Below, one piece after another: positions 50,875 to 59,586 of a stretch of DNA of 64,000 bases (positions are counted from its first letter, which is position 1; every line of letters starts with the position of its first letter). The stretch comes from Bacillus sp. FJAT-27264 (GTDB lineage: Bacteria > Bacillota > Bacilli > Paenibacillales > Paenibacillaceae). The stretch covers positions 473,019 to 537,018 of the forward strand of contig NZ_MAQW01000029.1 of NCBI RefSeq assembly GCF_001682855.1. The letters run 5' to 3'. The position numbers were made by a program, and so were the translations under genes. The notes beneath the pieces were generated by a model. The model worked only from the letters and a program-made list of their open reading frames with translations. It did not search any database and was not told the DNA's origin.

Positions 50875-51534
50875 TTAACGCTGCTTGCTCACGCCAACTT
50901 CGAGCCCTGGACCTGCAATCACGCCTTGAAGACGGTCGCACAACTGCTGGATTTCTGCATTCTTCATCCGGTAGCTCACCCGGTTTGCCACAAGACGGCT
51001 TGTAATTTCAAAGATACTCGTCATTTCCACGAGTCCGTTATCCCGTAGGGTCTGTCCGGTCTCCACCATATCGACGATCCGGTCCGCAAGTCCGATCAGC
51101 GGGGCCAGTTCGATAGAGCCGTTCAGCTTAACAACCTCCACCTGCTGACCCTGCTCGCGGAAATAACGGGACGCAACATTGGGGTACTTGGTTGCCACCC
51201 GCTGCTGAATGCCTGGTTGCCAGTTCGGCAGGCCGATAATCGACATCCGGCACCGTGCAATACCAAGATCAAGCAGTTCGTACACATCCCGGTCCTCTTC
51301 CAGCAGAACATCCTTCCCCACGATCCCGATGTCTGCCACACCATATTCGACATATGTAGGAACATCTACCGGCTTAGCCAGTATGAACTCCATGCCAGCT
51401 TCGGGAATTGGGACGACCAGCTTGCGGGATTCTTCGCCATCCGGCGGAATCGGAAGTCCGGCTTGACGGAATAATTCCGCCGCTTTATTGTAAATGCGGC
51501 CTTTAGGCATAGCCACCTTCAAAATCTGCGCCAT
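50875..51534 (-). CDS. hisG: ATP phosphoribosyltransferase, short form
   Basis: The committed enzyme of histidine synthesis joins ATP and PRPP. The 219-residue short form lacks the C-terminal regulatory domain and needs HisZ as partner. It shows VAMPKGRIYNKAAEL, EYGVADIGIVGKDVLLE, the PRPP-binding ELAPLIGLADRIVDMVETGQTL and a normal end. It lies 99 bases after hisZ. Confidence 0.96.
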   Translation of the reverse strand: MAQILKVAMPKGRIYNKAAELFRQAGLPIPPDGEESRKLVVPIPEAGMEFILAKPVDVPTYVEYGVADIGIVGKDVLLEEDRDVYELLDLGIARCRMSIIGLPNWQPGIQQRVATKYPNVASRYFREQGQQVEVVKLNGSIELAPLIGLADRIVDMVETGQTLRDNGLVEMTSIFEITSRLVANRVSYRMKNAEIQQLCDRLQGVIAGPGLEVGVSKQR

Positions 51535-51632
51535 TGTTCAATTGCCTCCATTTCCGGTGCGGTCATTGGTTATTTTTTTCTGTCGCTCACGACAGTTATT
51601 TAGATCTGGTTAATTATATTGTTAATTCGAAG

Positions 51633-52838
51633 TCATGAACGGACCGCGAATGTACGTACTTGCTCATATCTTTCTTCCTGCAGCCCGGCGCTATCATCCC
51701 CTGATTTATCGCCGCTATCAGAATCTCCTTGCTCGGAGAGCAACCGGGTTACTACAACACGTCCCTCCGACCGTAATCGCGCAGCCTCCTGCAGCCCCTC
51801 CTGACGCCGGGATACATCGTATTGTACCAGAATAGGCAGCTCTTCCATTTCATTCTCTGCAGGAACACCGTCCAGAATACGATTCGTCTTGAGCGAAAAG
51901 CCTGTGGAAGGAACTGGACGACCAAACTGCTGCAACAGATTGTCATAACGTCCGCCGCTGCATACCGGGAAGCCAAGTTCGGCAGCATAACCTTCGAAGG
52001 TCATTCCGGTATAGTAAGTGAAGTCTCCGATCATCGTCAGATCGATCAACACGTGCTGGGACACCCCGTAAGATTCCAGCACCTCCCACACTTTGCATAA
52101 ATGCTCGATGGAAGCCCGGGCCAGCGGGTGACCGCTAAGTTCCAGCGCCTGATTGCATATTTCCTTACCGCCACGAAGACGCAGCAGGTCGTTAAGCTCA
52201 TTCTTCTGTGCTTCAGGCAACTCCAGACGGCGCAGGGTCTCACGGAAGGAGACATAATCCCGGCTCAGCAGGTGGCTCTTTAATTCCTCTTGAGCCTCCG
52301 GCAGGCCCGGTACAGCCTCTTGGAACAACCCGTTTAGGAAGCCGACATGGCCCATCGCGATTTTGAAAGACTTCACACCTGCAGCCTGCAGCGATGCAAT
52401 CGCCAGCGCAACCACCTCTGCATCCGCCTCTGGGGAATCGTCACCCACCAGTTCAACGCCAGTCTGGAAAAATTCCGCTTCCCGCCCGGCCTCTTCCTCA
52501 ATTGCCCGGAAGACATTAGCGTGATAAGAGAGACGGAGCGGCAGTGGCTCATCCTTCAGCAGCGAAGATACCACCCGGGCTACGGGTGCAGTCATCTCCG
52601 AACGCAGCACCAGTGCCTGACCGCGGTTATTCAGTAATTTATATAACTTCTGATCGGATGTAGAGCTGGCAACACCAACGGTATCGTAGTATTCCAGCGT
52701 AGGTGTGATCATCTGCCGGTATCCCCAACGGCTCATGCAATGCAGCACGTCCCTTTCAATCTTGCGCAGCTTCGATACCGCATGCGGGAGATAGTCACGC
52801 ACGCCGGCCGGCTTCTCGAATCCTTTTGGTTTGGACAT
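51633..52838 (-). CDS. hisZ: ATP phosphoribosyltransferase regulatory subunit HisZ
   Basis: This HisRS-like protein without aminoacylation activity (401 residues) forms the hetero-octameric transferase with short HisG and mediates feedback inhibition. It shows the class II synthetase-like features GVRDYLPHAVSKLRKIER, ITPTLEYYDTVGVA, LRSEMTAPVARVVSS, FQTGVELVGDDSPEADAEV and YTGMTFEGYAAELGFPVCSGGRYDNLLQQFG. An acidic Ser/Asp-rich linker near residue 370 (EQGDSDSGDKSGDDSAG) is an unusual addition close to the C-terminus. It is the first gene of the his operon. Confidence 0.95.
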   Translation of the reverse strand: MSKPKGFEKPAGVRDYLPHAVSKLRKIERDVLHCMSRWGYRQMITPTLEYYDTVGVASSTSDQKLYKLLNNRGQALVLRSEMTAPVARVVSSLLKDEPLPLRLSYHANVFRAIEEEAGREAEFFQTGVELVGDDSPEADAEVVALAIASLQAAGVKSFKIAMGHVGFLNGLFQEAVPGLPEAQEELKSHLLSRDYVSFRETLRRLELPEAQKNELNDLLRLRGGKEICNQALELSGHPLARASIEHLCKVWEVLESYGVSQHVLIDLTMIGDFTYYTGMTFEGYAAELGFPVCSGGRYDNLLQQFGRPVPSTGFSLKTNRILDGVPAENEMEELPILVQYDVSRRQEGLQEAARLRSEGRVVVTRLLSEQGDSDSGDKSGDDSAGLQEERYEQVRTFAVRS

Positions 52839-53272
52839 CTTCTAGGTTCACCTCATCAGGTATCATTGTGATTTATAAATTCCACTTACTTTACTATGGT
52901 AAAGTGGTAGCAAATTAAAGTATTTGCAATATCGTATCACGTACTACTCTAAATCGTCAATTGTGCCTTGTAAAACTGTTGCTTTTCAAGTCTGATTTCT
53001 TGACGCTTACCGTTTCCACAAACTCCCTCTGACCTTCCACTCTGCTCAGATGTAATACAAGTCTATGGCTGAAAGGGGTTGGAACCGCCCTGTCAAGGTA
53101 TGCTAAAATCGTTAGGGAGTCCGGCTTGGACGACCTCTTTATACTTATAATACAGGAATACAACAAAGATTTATGTAATTGTGTACGTAATACATTTTCT
53201 TCAGACTGCATGAAATTCCTTTAAAATGTTCGTATCTTATGCAGTACTTCCAATGGAAAGAAGGACTGAAGC
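52839..53272. other. divergent promoter region hisZ / gntK-like
   Basis: This 434-base gap separates the leftward his operon from the rightward kinase gene. It contains a perfect palindrome at 52888-52905 close to hisZ and a ribosome binding site (AAAGAAGGA) before 53273. I looked for a histidine T-box and found no T-box sequence. No reading frame is convincing. Confidence 0.5.
52888..52905. promoter_or_regulatory. palindromic operator candidate upstream of the his operon
   Basis: ACTTTACTATGGTAAAGT is a perfect 7-bp inverted repeat with a 4-base centre, located 50-67 bases before the hisZ start. Its size and place fit a repressor operator. The TrpR-like HisR/YerC regulator of Bacillales is a candidate, which I cannot confirm from sequence alone. 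Confidence 0.55.
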
Positions 53273-54817
53273 ATGAGCAATTCCTATATGATTGGCGTGG
53301 ATATCGGGACGACTAGCACCAAAGCGGTCCTCTTCCGGGAAAACGGTGGTATTGTAGCCCAGGCAAATATCGGCTACCCGCTTCACCAGCCGTCCCCATC
53401 GGTGGCAGAGCAGGACCCGAATGCGATTCTAGAAGCAGTCATCCGCACTGTGTCGGATGTAATGAAACAGAGCGGGACCCGGGCGGACGATGTATTGTTC
53501 GTCTCCTTCAGCTCCGCCATGCATAGTGTTATTGCCATTGACGGCAGCGGCAATCCCTTAACGGCCTGTATCACCTGGGCCGATAACCGTAGTGCAGGTT
53601 GTGCGCTGCGTCTCAAGAATGAACTGAATGGCCAAAACCTCTATCTCCGAACAGGTACACCTATCCATCCCATGTCGCCAATTACCAAGCTGATGTGGCT
53701 ACGGGAAGATCATCCAGACGTGTTCCAGCAGACGGATAAATTCATTTCCATTAAAGAATACATATTCGTCAAACTGTTCGGCGAATATGTTATTGATTAC
53801 TCCATCGCCTCTTCGACTGGGATGCTTAACTTGGAGCAGCTCGACTGGGATGCTGAAGCCCTGAATATCGCCGGGATTACCAAAGACCGACTCTCGAACA
53901 TTGTGCCGACTACACATGTCATGCAGGGCCTGCTCCCCGGGCTGGCGGACAAACTTGGCTTGCTCCAATCGACCCGTTTCGTCGTTGGCGCCAGTGATGG
54001 CGTGCTGTCCAATCTCGGTGTAGGTGCCATTAAGCCGGGAGTTGTCGCCGCTACGATTGGGACCAGCGGGGCTATCCGAACGGTTGTAGATCGTCCGATT
54101 ACAGATCCCAAAGGTAGGACTTTCTGTTACGCTCTTACGGCAGACCAATGGGTCATCGGCGGACCGGTGAACAATGGCGGCATGCTGTTCCGCTGGGTAC
54201 GCGATGAATTCGCCACCTCCGAAGTAGAGACCGCGAAGCGTCTTGGCATCGATCCCTACGAGGTTCTGACACGCATTGCTGAGCAGGTGCCCCCCGGCAG
54301 CGGCGGCTTGCTGTTTCATCCTTATCTGACAGGTGAACGTGCGCCGCTATGGAATCCCGATGCCCGCGGATCCTTTTTCGGACTGTCGATGAACCATCAC
54401 AAAGAGCATATGATCCGCTCCGTGCTGGAAGGCGTGATCTTCAATATGTATACCGTGCTGCTGGCGATGGAGGAGAGCATTGGCCGTCCGCATCAAATTC
54501 TCGCGACAGGCGGCTTCGCCCGCTCCCCGCTCTGGCGGCAGATGATGGCCGATATATTCGACCAAGAGGTAGTTGTACCAGAGAGCTTTGAAAGCTCCTG
54601 CCTAGGAGCCGTTGTGCTCGGGCTGCTCGCTATAGGGCACACGGATTCCTTGGACATTGTCTTCAACATGATCGGCTCCACTCATCAGCATCAGCCGATC
54701 CCTGAGCATGCCAAGGTGTATAAGAAACTCTTGCCGATCTATATCTCTGTATTCCGAAGTCTGGAAAGCCAGTATGAGGCCATTGCCCAATTCCAGCGGG
54801 AGCAAGCCGGAGAGTAG
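53273..54817 (+). CDS. gntK: FGGY-family sugar kinase, probable gluconate kinase
   Basis: This 514-residue FGGY carbohydrate kinase most resembles gluconokinase GntK of Bacillus, which phosphorylates gluconate to 6-phosphogluconate. It has the N-terminal VDIGTTSTKAVLF phosphate motif, VSFSSAMHSVIAID, ITWADNRS, VGASDGVLSNLGVGA, ATIGTSGAIR and the FGGY C-terminal block GVIFNMYTVLLAMEE...ILATGGFARSPLWRQMMADI. GntR/gntP are not adjacent. The FGGY assignment is certain; substrate gluconate is probable. Confidence 0.87.
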   Translation: MSNSYMIGVDIGTTSTKAVLFRENGGIVAQANIGYPLHQPSPSVAEQDPNAILEAVIRTVSDVMKQSGTRADDVLFVSFSSAMHSVIAIDGSGNPLTACITWADNRSAGCALRLKNELNGQNLYLRTGTPIHPMSPITKLMWLREDHPDVFQQTDKFISIKEYIFVKLFGEYVIDYSIASSTGMLNLEQLDWDAEALNIAGITKDRLSNIVPTTHVMQGLLPGLADKLGLLQSTRFVVGASDGVLSNLGVGAIKPGVVAATIGTSGAIRTVVDRPITDPKGRTFCYALTADQWVIGGPVNNGGMLFRWVRDEFATSEVETAKRLGIDPYEVLTRIAEQVPPGSGGLLFHPYLTGERAPLWNPDARGSFFGLSMNHHKEHMIRSVLEGVIFNMYTVLLAMEESIGRPHQILATGGFARSPLWRQMMADIFDQEVVVPESFESSCLGAVVLGLLAIGHTDSLDIVFNMIGSTHQHQPIPEHAKVYKKLLPIYISVFRSLESQYEAIAQFQREQAGE

Positions 54818-54842
54818 GGTCCGTTCCTTCCTTCTACAGTAA

Positions 54843-54890
54843 CTTAAAAGCGCCGCACACCCCACAGTGGGGATGTACGGCGCTTTTAAG
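54843..54890. terminator. bidirectional terminator gntK / acyltransferase
   Basis: CTTAAAAGCGCCG pairs with CGGCGCTTTTAAG enclosing an inner CCCCA/TGGGG stem. It lies between convergent genes and has A/T runs on both sides. Confidence 0.92.
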
Positions 54891-54936
54891 TTGCCATGAA
54901 CTATTCAGCAGTTAATATGGGCTACGGGTCATCAGA

Positions 54937-56088
54937 TCAGCTCTGCACGCCTGGTTTCGCCTTCTGTGGAGCTGAGCCAAACACAATCCATGCTGGCTTC
55001 ACATATCGGAAGGCTATAGCGACAATCAACCAGGACACAAGCAACGCAACCAGCCAGCCTCCGGCAATGGCTGCAGTGTAGGCCAGCGAACCGCCATGGA
55101 ACGGCAGCTTTCTATAGAAGAAGAGCAGCGCCGGGTGGATCAGGTAGATTCCGAACGAGCAAGCACCTGCAGAGGTCAGCAATCTTGCAGTCAGACTGCG
55201 GCCAGCCCCGTACAGCAGGAAGGATAGCTGTAGTAGAACAAGGCAGGACAGCAGTGCATGCAGGTTAGAGAATGCCTCATACCACAGACTGTTGATGACC
55301 GTTTTTTTCGTAAAGTTATTGAACCACAGCTCCACATGAACCACACCTGCAGCGATCCATAGCAACCAGAGTGCTACCCAAACCCCACCTCTGCCGGATC
55401 GCCAGCCTTCACGGGAAGGAACCAGCCATTTTTTCAATGATCCGTAATAGACTGCTACCCCTGCCCCGAGCAAGAAGTAAGAGAAGTATGTGATGGCCAG
55501 GCTTCCCTTCGTCAATTGCCAGTACCCGTGGTTGGTCATATATTTGTTAAGAACGACGAAGCCCCACTGAAGCGCTAGCCCGATCAACGGAGCCCAAGCC
55601 GCCAGAGAGCGAACCTTTTGCAGACACCACAGGATGAGCGGGAACAGCACATAGAATTGAATAATGATAATGACATAATAAAGGTGCGTATACGCCGTAC
55701 CAGTCAGCAGATACTTGCCCAGCTTGGAAGCCAGCTCCATGGGCGGAAGACTCCAACTGTGTCCTGCGGTCATTTTCAATATAAAGTACATCAGCGAGAA
55801 CATCACATACGGCACTATGATATAGATTAACCGTCTACTGTAGAATTTCCCAAGTGTCTTACCGCTTAGCGGCCGATCTATGTAATTGTAGAACAAGACA
55901 AACCCGCTCAAGAATACAAATGAAGGTACTGCAAACTGACTGAATTTATTAATAAATAAGAACGGGTGAAACATGGAGGTTCCCAGCGTTTCAGCCAACG
56001 TACGCGAAGTAGCATGAATCGCTAGCACCGCAAAAATAGCAATGGCCCGGAAAATATCCAGCTGTGGAATCCTTTCTTTTTGCTTCAT
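54937..56088 (-). CDS. acyltransferase family 3 membrane protein
   Basis: This 383-residue integral membrane acyltransferase of the OafA/NodX type transfers acyl groups to surface polysaccharides or other envelope carbohydrates. About ten hydrophobic helices are visible. The N-terminal motif QLDIFRAIAIFAVLAIHATSR has the catalytic-type Arg/His and the middle segment is YTHLYYVIIIIQFYVLFPLI. ATG 56088 follows GGAGGGAAGATA; the longer frame to 56172 is not supported. The neighbouring hexapeptide acetyltransferase may act in the same pathway. Confidence 0.87.
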   Translation of the reverse strand: MKQKERIPQLDIFRAIAIFAVLAIHATSRTLAETLGTSMFHPFLFINKFSQFAVPSFVFLSGFVLFYNYIDRPLSGKTLGKFYSRRLIYIIVPYVMFSLMYFILKMTAGHSWSLPPMELASKLGKYLLTGTAYTHLYYVIIIIQFYVLFPLILWCLQKVRSLAAWAPLIGLALQWGFVVLNKYMTNHGYWQLTKGSLAITYFSYFLLGAGVAVYYGSLKKWLVPSREGWRSGRGGVWVALWLLWIAAGVVHVELWFNNFTKKTVINSLWYEAFSNLHALLSCLVLLQLSFLLYGAGRSLTARLLTSAGACSFGIYLIHPALLFFYRKLPFHGGSLAYTAAIAGGWLVALLVSWLIVAIAFRYVKPAWIVFGSAPQKAKPGVQS

Positions 56089-56200
56089 TATCTTCCCTCC
56101 TGTTGAGCTATGTGTTTCCATTATTCTTATAAGACGCGAAAAACCCTGCAGGTGTTGCGCACAAGCACGCAATATTCAACTGCAGGGTCCAAGCCGTTAT

Positions 56201-56710
56201 TCACGATTCTTCCACACTCTCTGCGCTGTGGGAAGGTCTCAGGTCTCTAAGGGGATTACCTCCCACAAAAGCACCGGCTGGCACATTTCTGTGTACTACA
56301 GAGCCCGCAGCTACGATCGCCCCATCCCCAATGGTCACTCCGGGAAGGATCGTGGTATTGGCACCCACCAGTACGTTCTCCCCGATAATGACTTCACCCA
56401 GGCGGTATTCCTTAATGAGATACTCATGCGCCAGAATAGTTGTGTTATAGCCAATAATTGAGTTTTCACCGACCGTTATTTTCTCCGGAAAAAACACATC
56501 CACCATCGCCATCAGTCCAAACGCCGTATGCTTCCCCACCTTCATACCGAGCATATGCCGGTAAATCCAGTTCTTTAACGGTAGAATCGGACAGTAACGG
56601 GCAATTTGAATGAAAATAAAGTTTTTGACGCCCTTCCACGGGCTGACCGTGCGGTAAATGTACCACAGCGAGTTATGCCCTTCCACTGGATAACGGGTCA
56701 CATTTCTCAC
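56201..56710 (-). CDS. hexapeptide-repeat O-acetyltransferase
   Basis: This 169-residue left-handed beta-helix acetyltransferase, in the position of Bacillus yvoF, has repeats such as ITVGENSIIGYNTTILAHE, VIIGENVLVGANTTILPG and VTIGDGAIVAAGSVV, followed by the usual VPAGAFVGGNPLRDL end. It transfers acetyl from acetyl-CoA; the acceptor is unknown. It lies two bases after ppaX and so belongs to the hprK-lgt-ppaX operon. Confidence 0.88.
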   Translation of the reverse strand: MRNVTRYPVEGHNSLWYIYRTVSPWKGVKNFIFIQIARYCPILPLKNWIYRHMLGMKVGKHTAFGLMAMVDVFFPEKITVGENSIIGYNTTILAHEYLIKEYRLGEVIIGENVLVGANTTILPGVTIGDGAIVAAGSVVHRNVPAGAFVGGNPLRDLRPSHSAESVEES

Positions 56711-56712
56711 GA

Positions 56713-57363
56713 TTAATCCGTCCCTTGATCCACGAGATCACAGATTTCCTTCATATCGTGGATGATATAGTCCGGTCCATACTTGCTAAGCGTCTCCTCG
56801 CCCTTGAGTGACCAGGCAACAGCTGCCGCATACACTCCCGCAGCCTTAGCCGACTGAATATCCACGATGCTATCGCCCACCATCAGGGTTGTGCGGAGAT
56901 CAGCATTCAGGTTGCGTACAGCCGTCAGGACAGGCTCCGGATGTGGCTTAGGCTCCGTAACATCGTTCACCGTTACAATGGTATCCATATACTTGAGCAG
57001 ATCGAACATTTCTAGCGCTTTGATGGTCGTCGGACGGATCTTGGTGGTTACAATCCCCATCTTGATCCCCCGCCGTGCCAATGCTTCCATCGTCTCATTC
57101 ACATGTGGAAAAGAACGAATCAGGGCATCATGATGCTCGTAATTATAGGCGCGGTAGGAAGTTTCCAAACCACTTATATCCTCTAGCCCTGAGAACACTC
57201 TCATCTGATGCTGAAGCGTAGTCCCCATGTGAGGAATCATCTCTTCCCTGCTTAGTGGGCGCAGGTTGTTATGCTGTAATGCATACTTAAACGAATTCAG
57301 AATCAACTCGTTCGTATCAACAATCGTTCCATCCAGATCAAAAAGAACGCATTCTATTTTCAA
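56713..57363 (-). CDS. ppaX: pyrophosphatase PpaX
   Basis: This HAD-superfamily phosphatase (216 residues) in the HPr-kinase operon hydrolyses the pyrophosphate released when HprK dephosphorylates HPr-Ser-P. It shows the catalytic FDLDGTIVDTNELI, GIVTTKIRPTT (motif II), KPHPEPVL (motif III Lys) and MVGDSIVDIQSAKAAG (motif IV). It starts three bases after lgt. Confidence 0.93.
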   Translation of the reverse strand: MKIECVLFDLDGTIVDTNELILNSFKYALQHNNLRPLSREEMIPHMGTTLQHQMRVFSGLEDISGLETSYRAYNYEHHDALIRSFPHVNETMEALARRGIKMGIVTTKIRPTTIKALEMFDLLKYMDTIVTVNDVTEPKPHPEPVLTAVRNLNADLRTTLMVGDSIVDIQSAKAAGVYAAAVAWSLKGEETLSKYGPDYIIHDMKEICDLVDQGTD

Positions 57364-57366
57364 GGT

Positions 57367-58398
57367 TTACTGCTCCTTCTTATCCTCTTCAGCAGGTGGC
57401 TTGAGACCGGCCTGTGACCCCTTAGGGGCCTGCTGTGGTGTATGCTCTGCGCTGTCAGGTACAACGGCATCTGTGTTCCCGGTCTTTGTCGAAACAATTG
57501 GATCGGAATAATGAGCTTTCGGCTGTCCTGTGGTCCGACGGATAATAATGAGGACTACAGCAGCAACAATAATTAACAAGGACAACAGCTGAGAAATGCG
57601 AATATTTCCGTAGTTCGGATCCAGGAACCCTGGTTCAAAGCCCAGCCATTTCATCGGACTCCACAGTCCATTGATGAACGATGCCAGACCACTGCTTCCA
57701 TTGTAACCGAGACTATCCGTACGCAAGGCCTCAATAAAGAAACGTCCGATGGAGTACCAAATGAAGTAAGACAGGAATATTTCACCCGCACGTACAAACT
57801 TCTGGCGCCGCAATATCATTAGAATTGCGATCCCGAGCAGACTCCAGAGTGACTCATAGAGGAAGGTAGGATGATGAAAAGCATCTCCTATGTACATTTG
57901 ATTAACAATGAAGTCAGGCAGATGTAGCTTGCTGCGCAGGAAAGATTCCTCAACAACGCCGCCATAGGCTTCCTGATTTACAAAGTTGCCCCAACGGCCA
58001 ATCATCTGACCAGCGAGCAACCCGGGTGCACAAATGTCGATGATACGCCAGAACGGATATCCTTTATACCGGAAATAGATGATTCCGCATATAATGGCCC
58101 CGATCAGCGCGCCATAGATAGCGATGCCCCCGTTCCATATTTTGAAGACATCTACAAAGTTATCTTTGTAGTCGTCCCATTTAAAAGCTACATAATAGAT
58201 ACGGGCACCGATAATCGAAGAAGGTACACCTATCAGGAGCATGTCCATAAAGAATTCCTGAGGAATTCCAAAACGGCTGCCTTCGCGAATGACCAGAAAT
58301 AATCCCACCAGTGCGCCCAATCCCAGAATCAAGCCATACCAGTGAACCGGCAGAGACCCAATTCTAAAGACAATAGGGTCCAAAGCTAAAGGGAACAT
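57367..58398 (-). CDS. lgt: prolipoprotein diacylglyceryl transferase
   Basis: This membrane enzyme transfers diacylglycerol from phosphatidylglycerol to the lipobox Cys of prolipoproteins. The 343-residue protein has seven membrane segments, the family signature GRWGNFVNQEAYG, GARIYYVAFKWDDY and HPTFLYESLWSLLG. A hydrophilic tail of about 50 residues (RRTTGQPKAHYSDPIVS...EEDKKEQ) extends past the usual end. It lies 12 bases after hprK. Confidence 0.96.
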   Translation of the reverse strand: MFPLALDPIVFRIGSLPVHWYGLILGLGALVGLFLVIREGSRFGIPQEFFMDMLLIGVPSSIIGARIYYVAFKWDDYKDNFVDVFKIWNGGIAIYGALIGAIICGIIYFRYKGYPFWRIIDICAPGLLAGQMIGRWGNFVNQEAYGGVVEESFLRSKLHLPDFIVNQMYIGDAFHHPTFLYESLWSLLGIAILMILRRQKFVRAGEIFLSYFIWYSIGRFFIEALRTDSLGYNGSSGLASFINGLWSPMKWLGFEPGFLDPNYGNIRISQLLSLLIIVAAVVLIIIRRTTGQPKAHYSDPIVSTKTGNTDAVVPDSAEHTPQQAPKGSQAGLKPPAEEDKKEQ

Positions 58399-58410
58399 TC
58401 TCTCACACTC

Positions 58411-59349
58411 CTAGTCCAGATCATCCATATCCTCAGAGATGGTGGCTGTCAATTTGTTGGTAAACTGTAGGGCGGCATTAAAGCCCATTTGCTTCAACCG
58501 GTAGTTCATCGCCGCAACCTCGATAATAACCGCAAGGTTACGTCCCGGACGAACCGGAATTGTTACGAGCGGAATATCCGTATCGATAATACGAGTCGTC
58601 TCTTCATCGAGTCCCAGGCGGTCGTATTGTTTATCCTGCTGCCAAGCTTCCAGTCTGACCACTAGCGTAATACGCTTATGATTGCGGATCGCACCTGCAC
58701 CAAATAACGTCATCACGTTGATAATCCCTACGCCGCGAATCTCCAGCAAGTGACGGATCAGTTCCGGTGCTGTACCATGAAGCTGGTTATCTGAAGTTTG
58801 GCGAATCTCAACCGCATCATCGGCAATCAGACGATGACCGCGTTTTACAAGCTCAAGCGCTGTCTCACTCTTACCGATACCACTACTGCCTGTAATAAGC
58901 ATCCCTACCCCATACACGTCGCACAGTACGCCATGAATGGTAGCCGTAGGAGCCAACCGACCTTCCAGGAAACTCGTCAGACGGCTGGAAAAAATCGTAG
59001 TCGCCATCGAGCTGCGCAACACAGGCAATCCCTTTTCATTACTTATATCAATAAATTCCTGTGGTACTTCCAAAGCACGGGTGATTACAATACAAGGCGT
59101 ATTGTCATTACAAATCCCCCGGACACGGCTCTTCCGCTCTTCCTCCGGAAGCATAGAGAAGAAAGCCAGCTCAGTCTTGCCCAGCAGCTGAACACGTTCT
59201 TCAGGGTAATATTCAAAATAACCGGCCATTTCCAGACCAGGGCGGTTGAGGTCATCGACCGTGATGGGCCGCTTCAGACCCTCATGTCCCGATACCACTT
59301 CTAATTGAAAATTCTGTACCAATTCAGATACTTTTACCTTCTTAGCCAT
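58411..59349 (-). CDS. hprK: HPr kinase/phosphorylase
   Basis: HprK adds or removes phosphate on Ser46 of HPr and Crh and so controls carbon catabolite repression through CcpA. The 312-residue protein has the Walker A ITGSSGIGKSETALEL near residue 155, the preceding HGVLCDVYGVG with its conserved His, the signature LEIRGVGIINV and the C-terminal MGFNAALQF. It is the first gene of hprK-lgt-ppaX-acetyltransferase. Its probable substrate at the Crh locus is also in this window (32629-32898). Confidence 0.97.
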   Translation of the reverse strand: MAKKVKVSELVQNFQLEVVSGHEGLKRPITVDDLNRPGLEMAGYFEYYPEERVQLLGKTELAFFSMLPEEERKSRVRGICNDNTPCIVITRALEVPQEFIDISNEKGLPVLRSSMATTIFSSRLTSFLEGRLAPTATIHGVLCDVYGVGMLITGSSGIGKSETALELVKRGHRLIADDAVEIRQTSDNQLHGTAPELIRHLLEIRGVGIINVMTLFGAGAIRNHKRITLVVRLEAWQQDKQYDRLGLDEETTRIIDTDIPLVTIPVRPGRNLAVIIEVAAMNYRLKQMGFNAALQFTNKLTATISEDMDDLD

Positions 59350-59542
59350 GTGAATTCTTCCTTTCCTCGCCTGCGGTTTTTTCTCCGCTATCCCGCGTTC
59401 GGTTAGGATGATATTCCCATTCCACCCGCAGGTAATTCTCCTGCTAATCTTAATGGATAATGCCTATGAATGCAATCTTAAAGCCCTCCAACTAAGGCTA
59501 TCTCTCCTTTTGGAGAAGATTACATACCCTTCTCAGGCCAAC

Positions 59543-59568
59543 AAAAAAGCCACCCCAAAGGGGTGGCT
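59543..59568 (-). terminator. terminator of the ABC ATPase gene
   Basis: GCCACCCC pairs with GGGGTGGC around TTT on the minus strand, followed by TTTTTT. Confidence 0.9.
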
Positions 59569-59586
59569 CGCAAAGCCGGATAAGTC

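Noticed and set aside
52839..53272. Histidine T-box leader before hisZ
   Set aside because: I found no T-box sequence and no terminator/antiterminator pair in the region.
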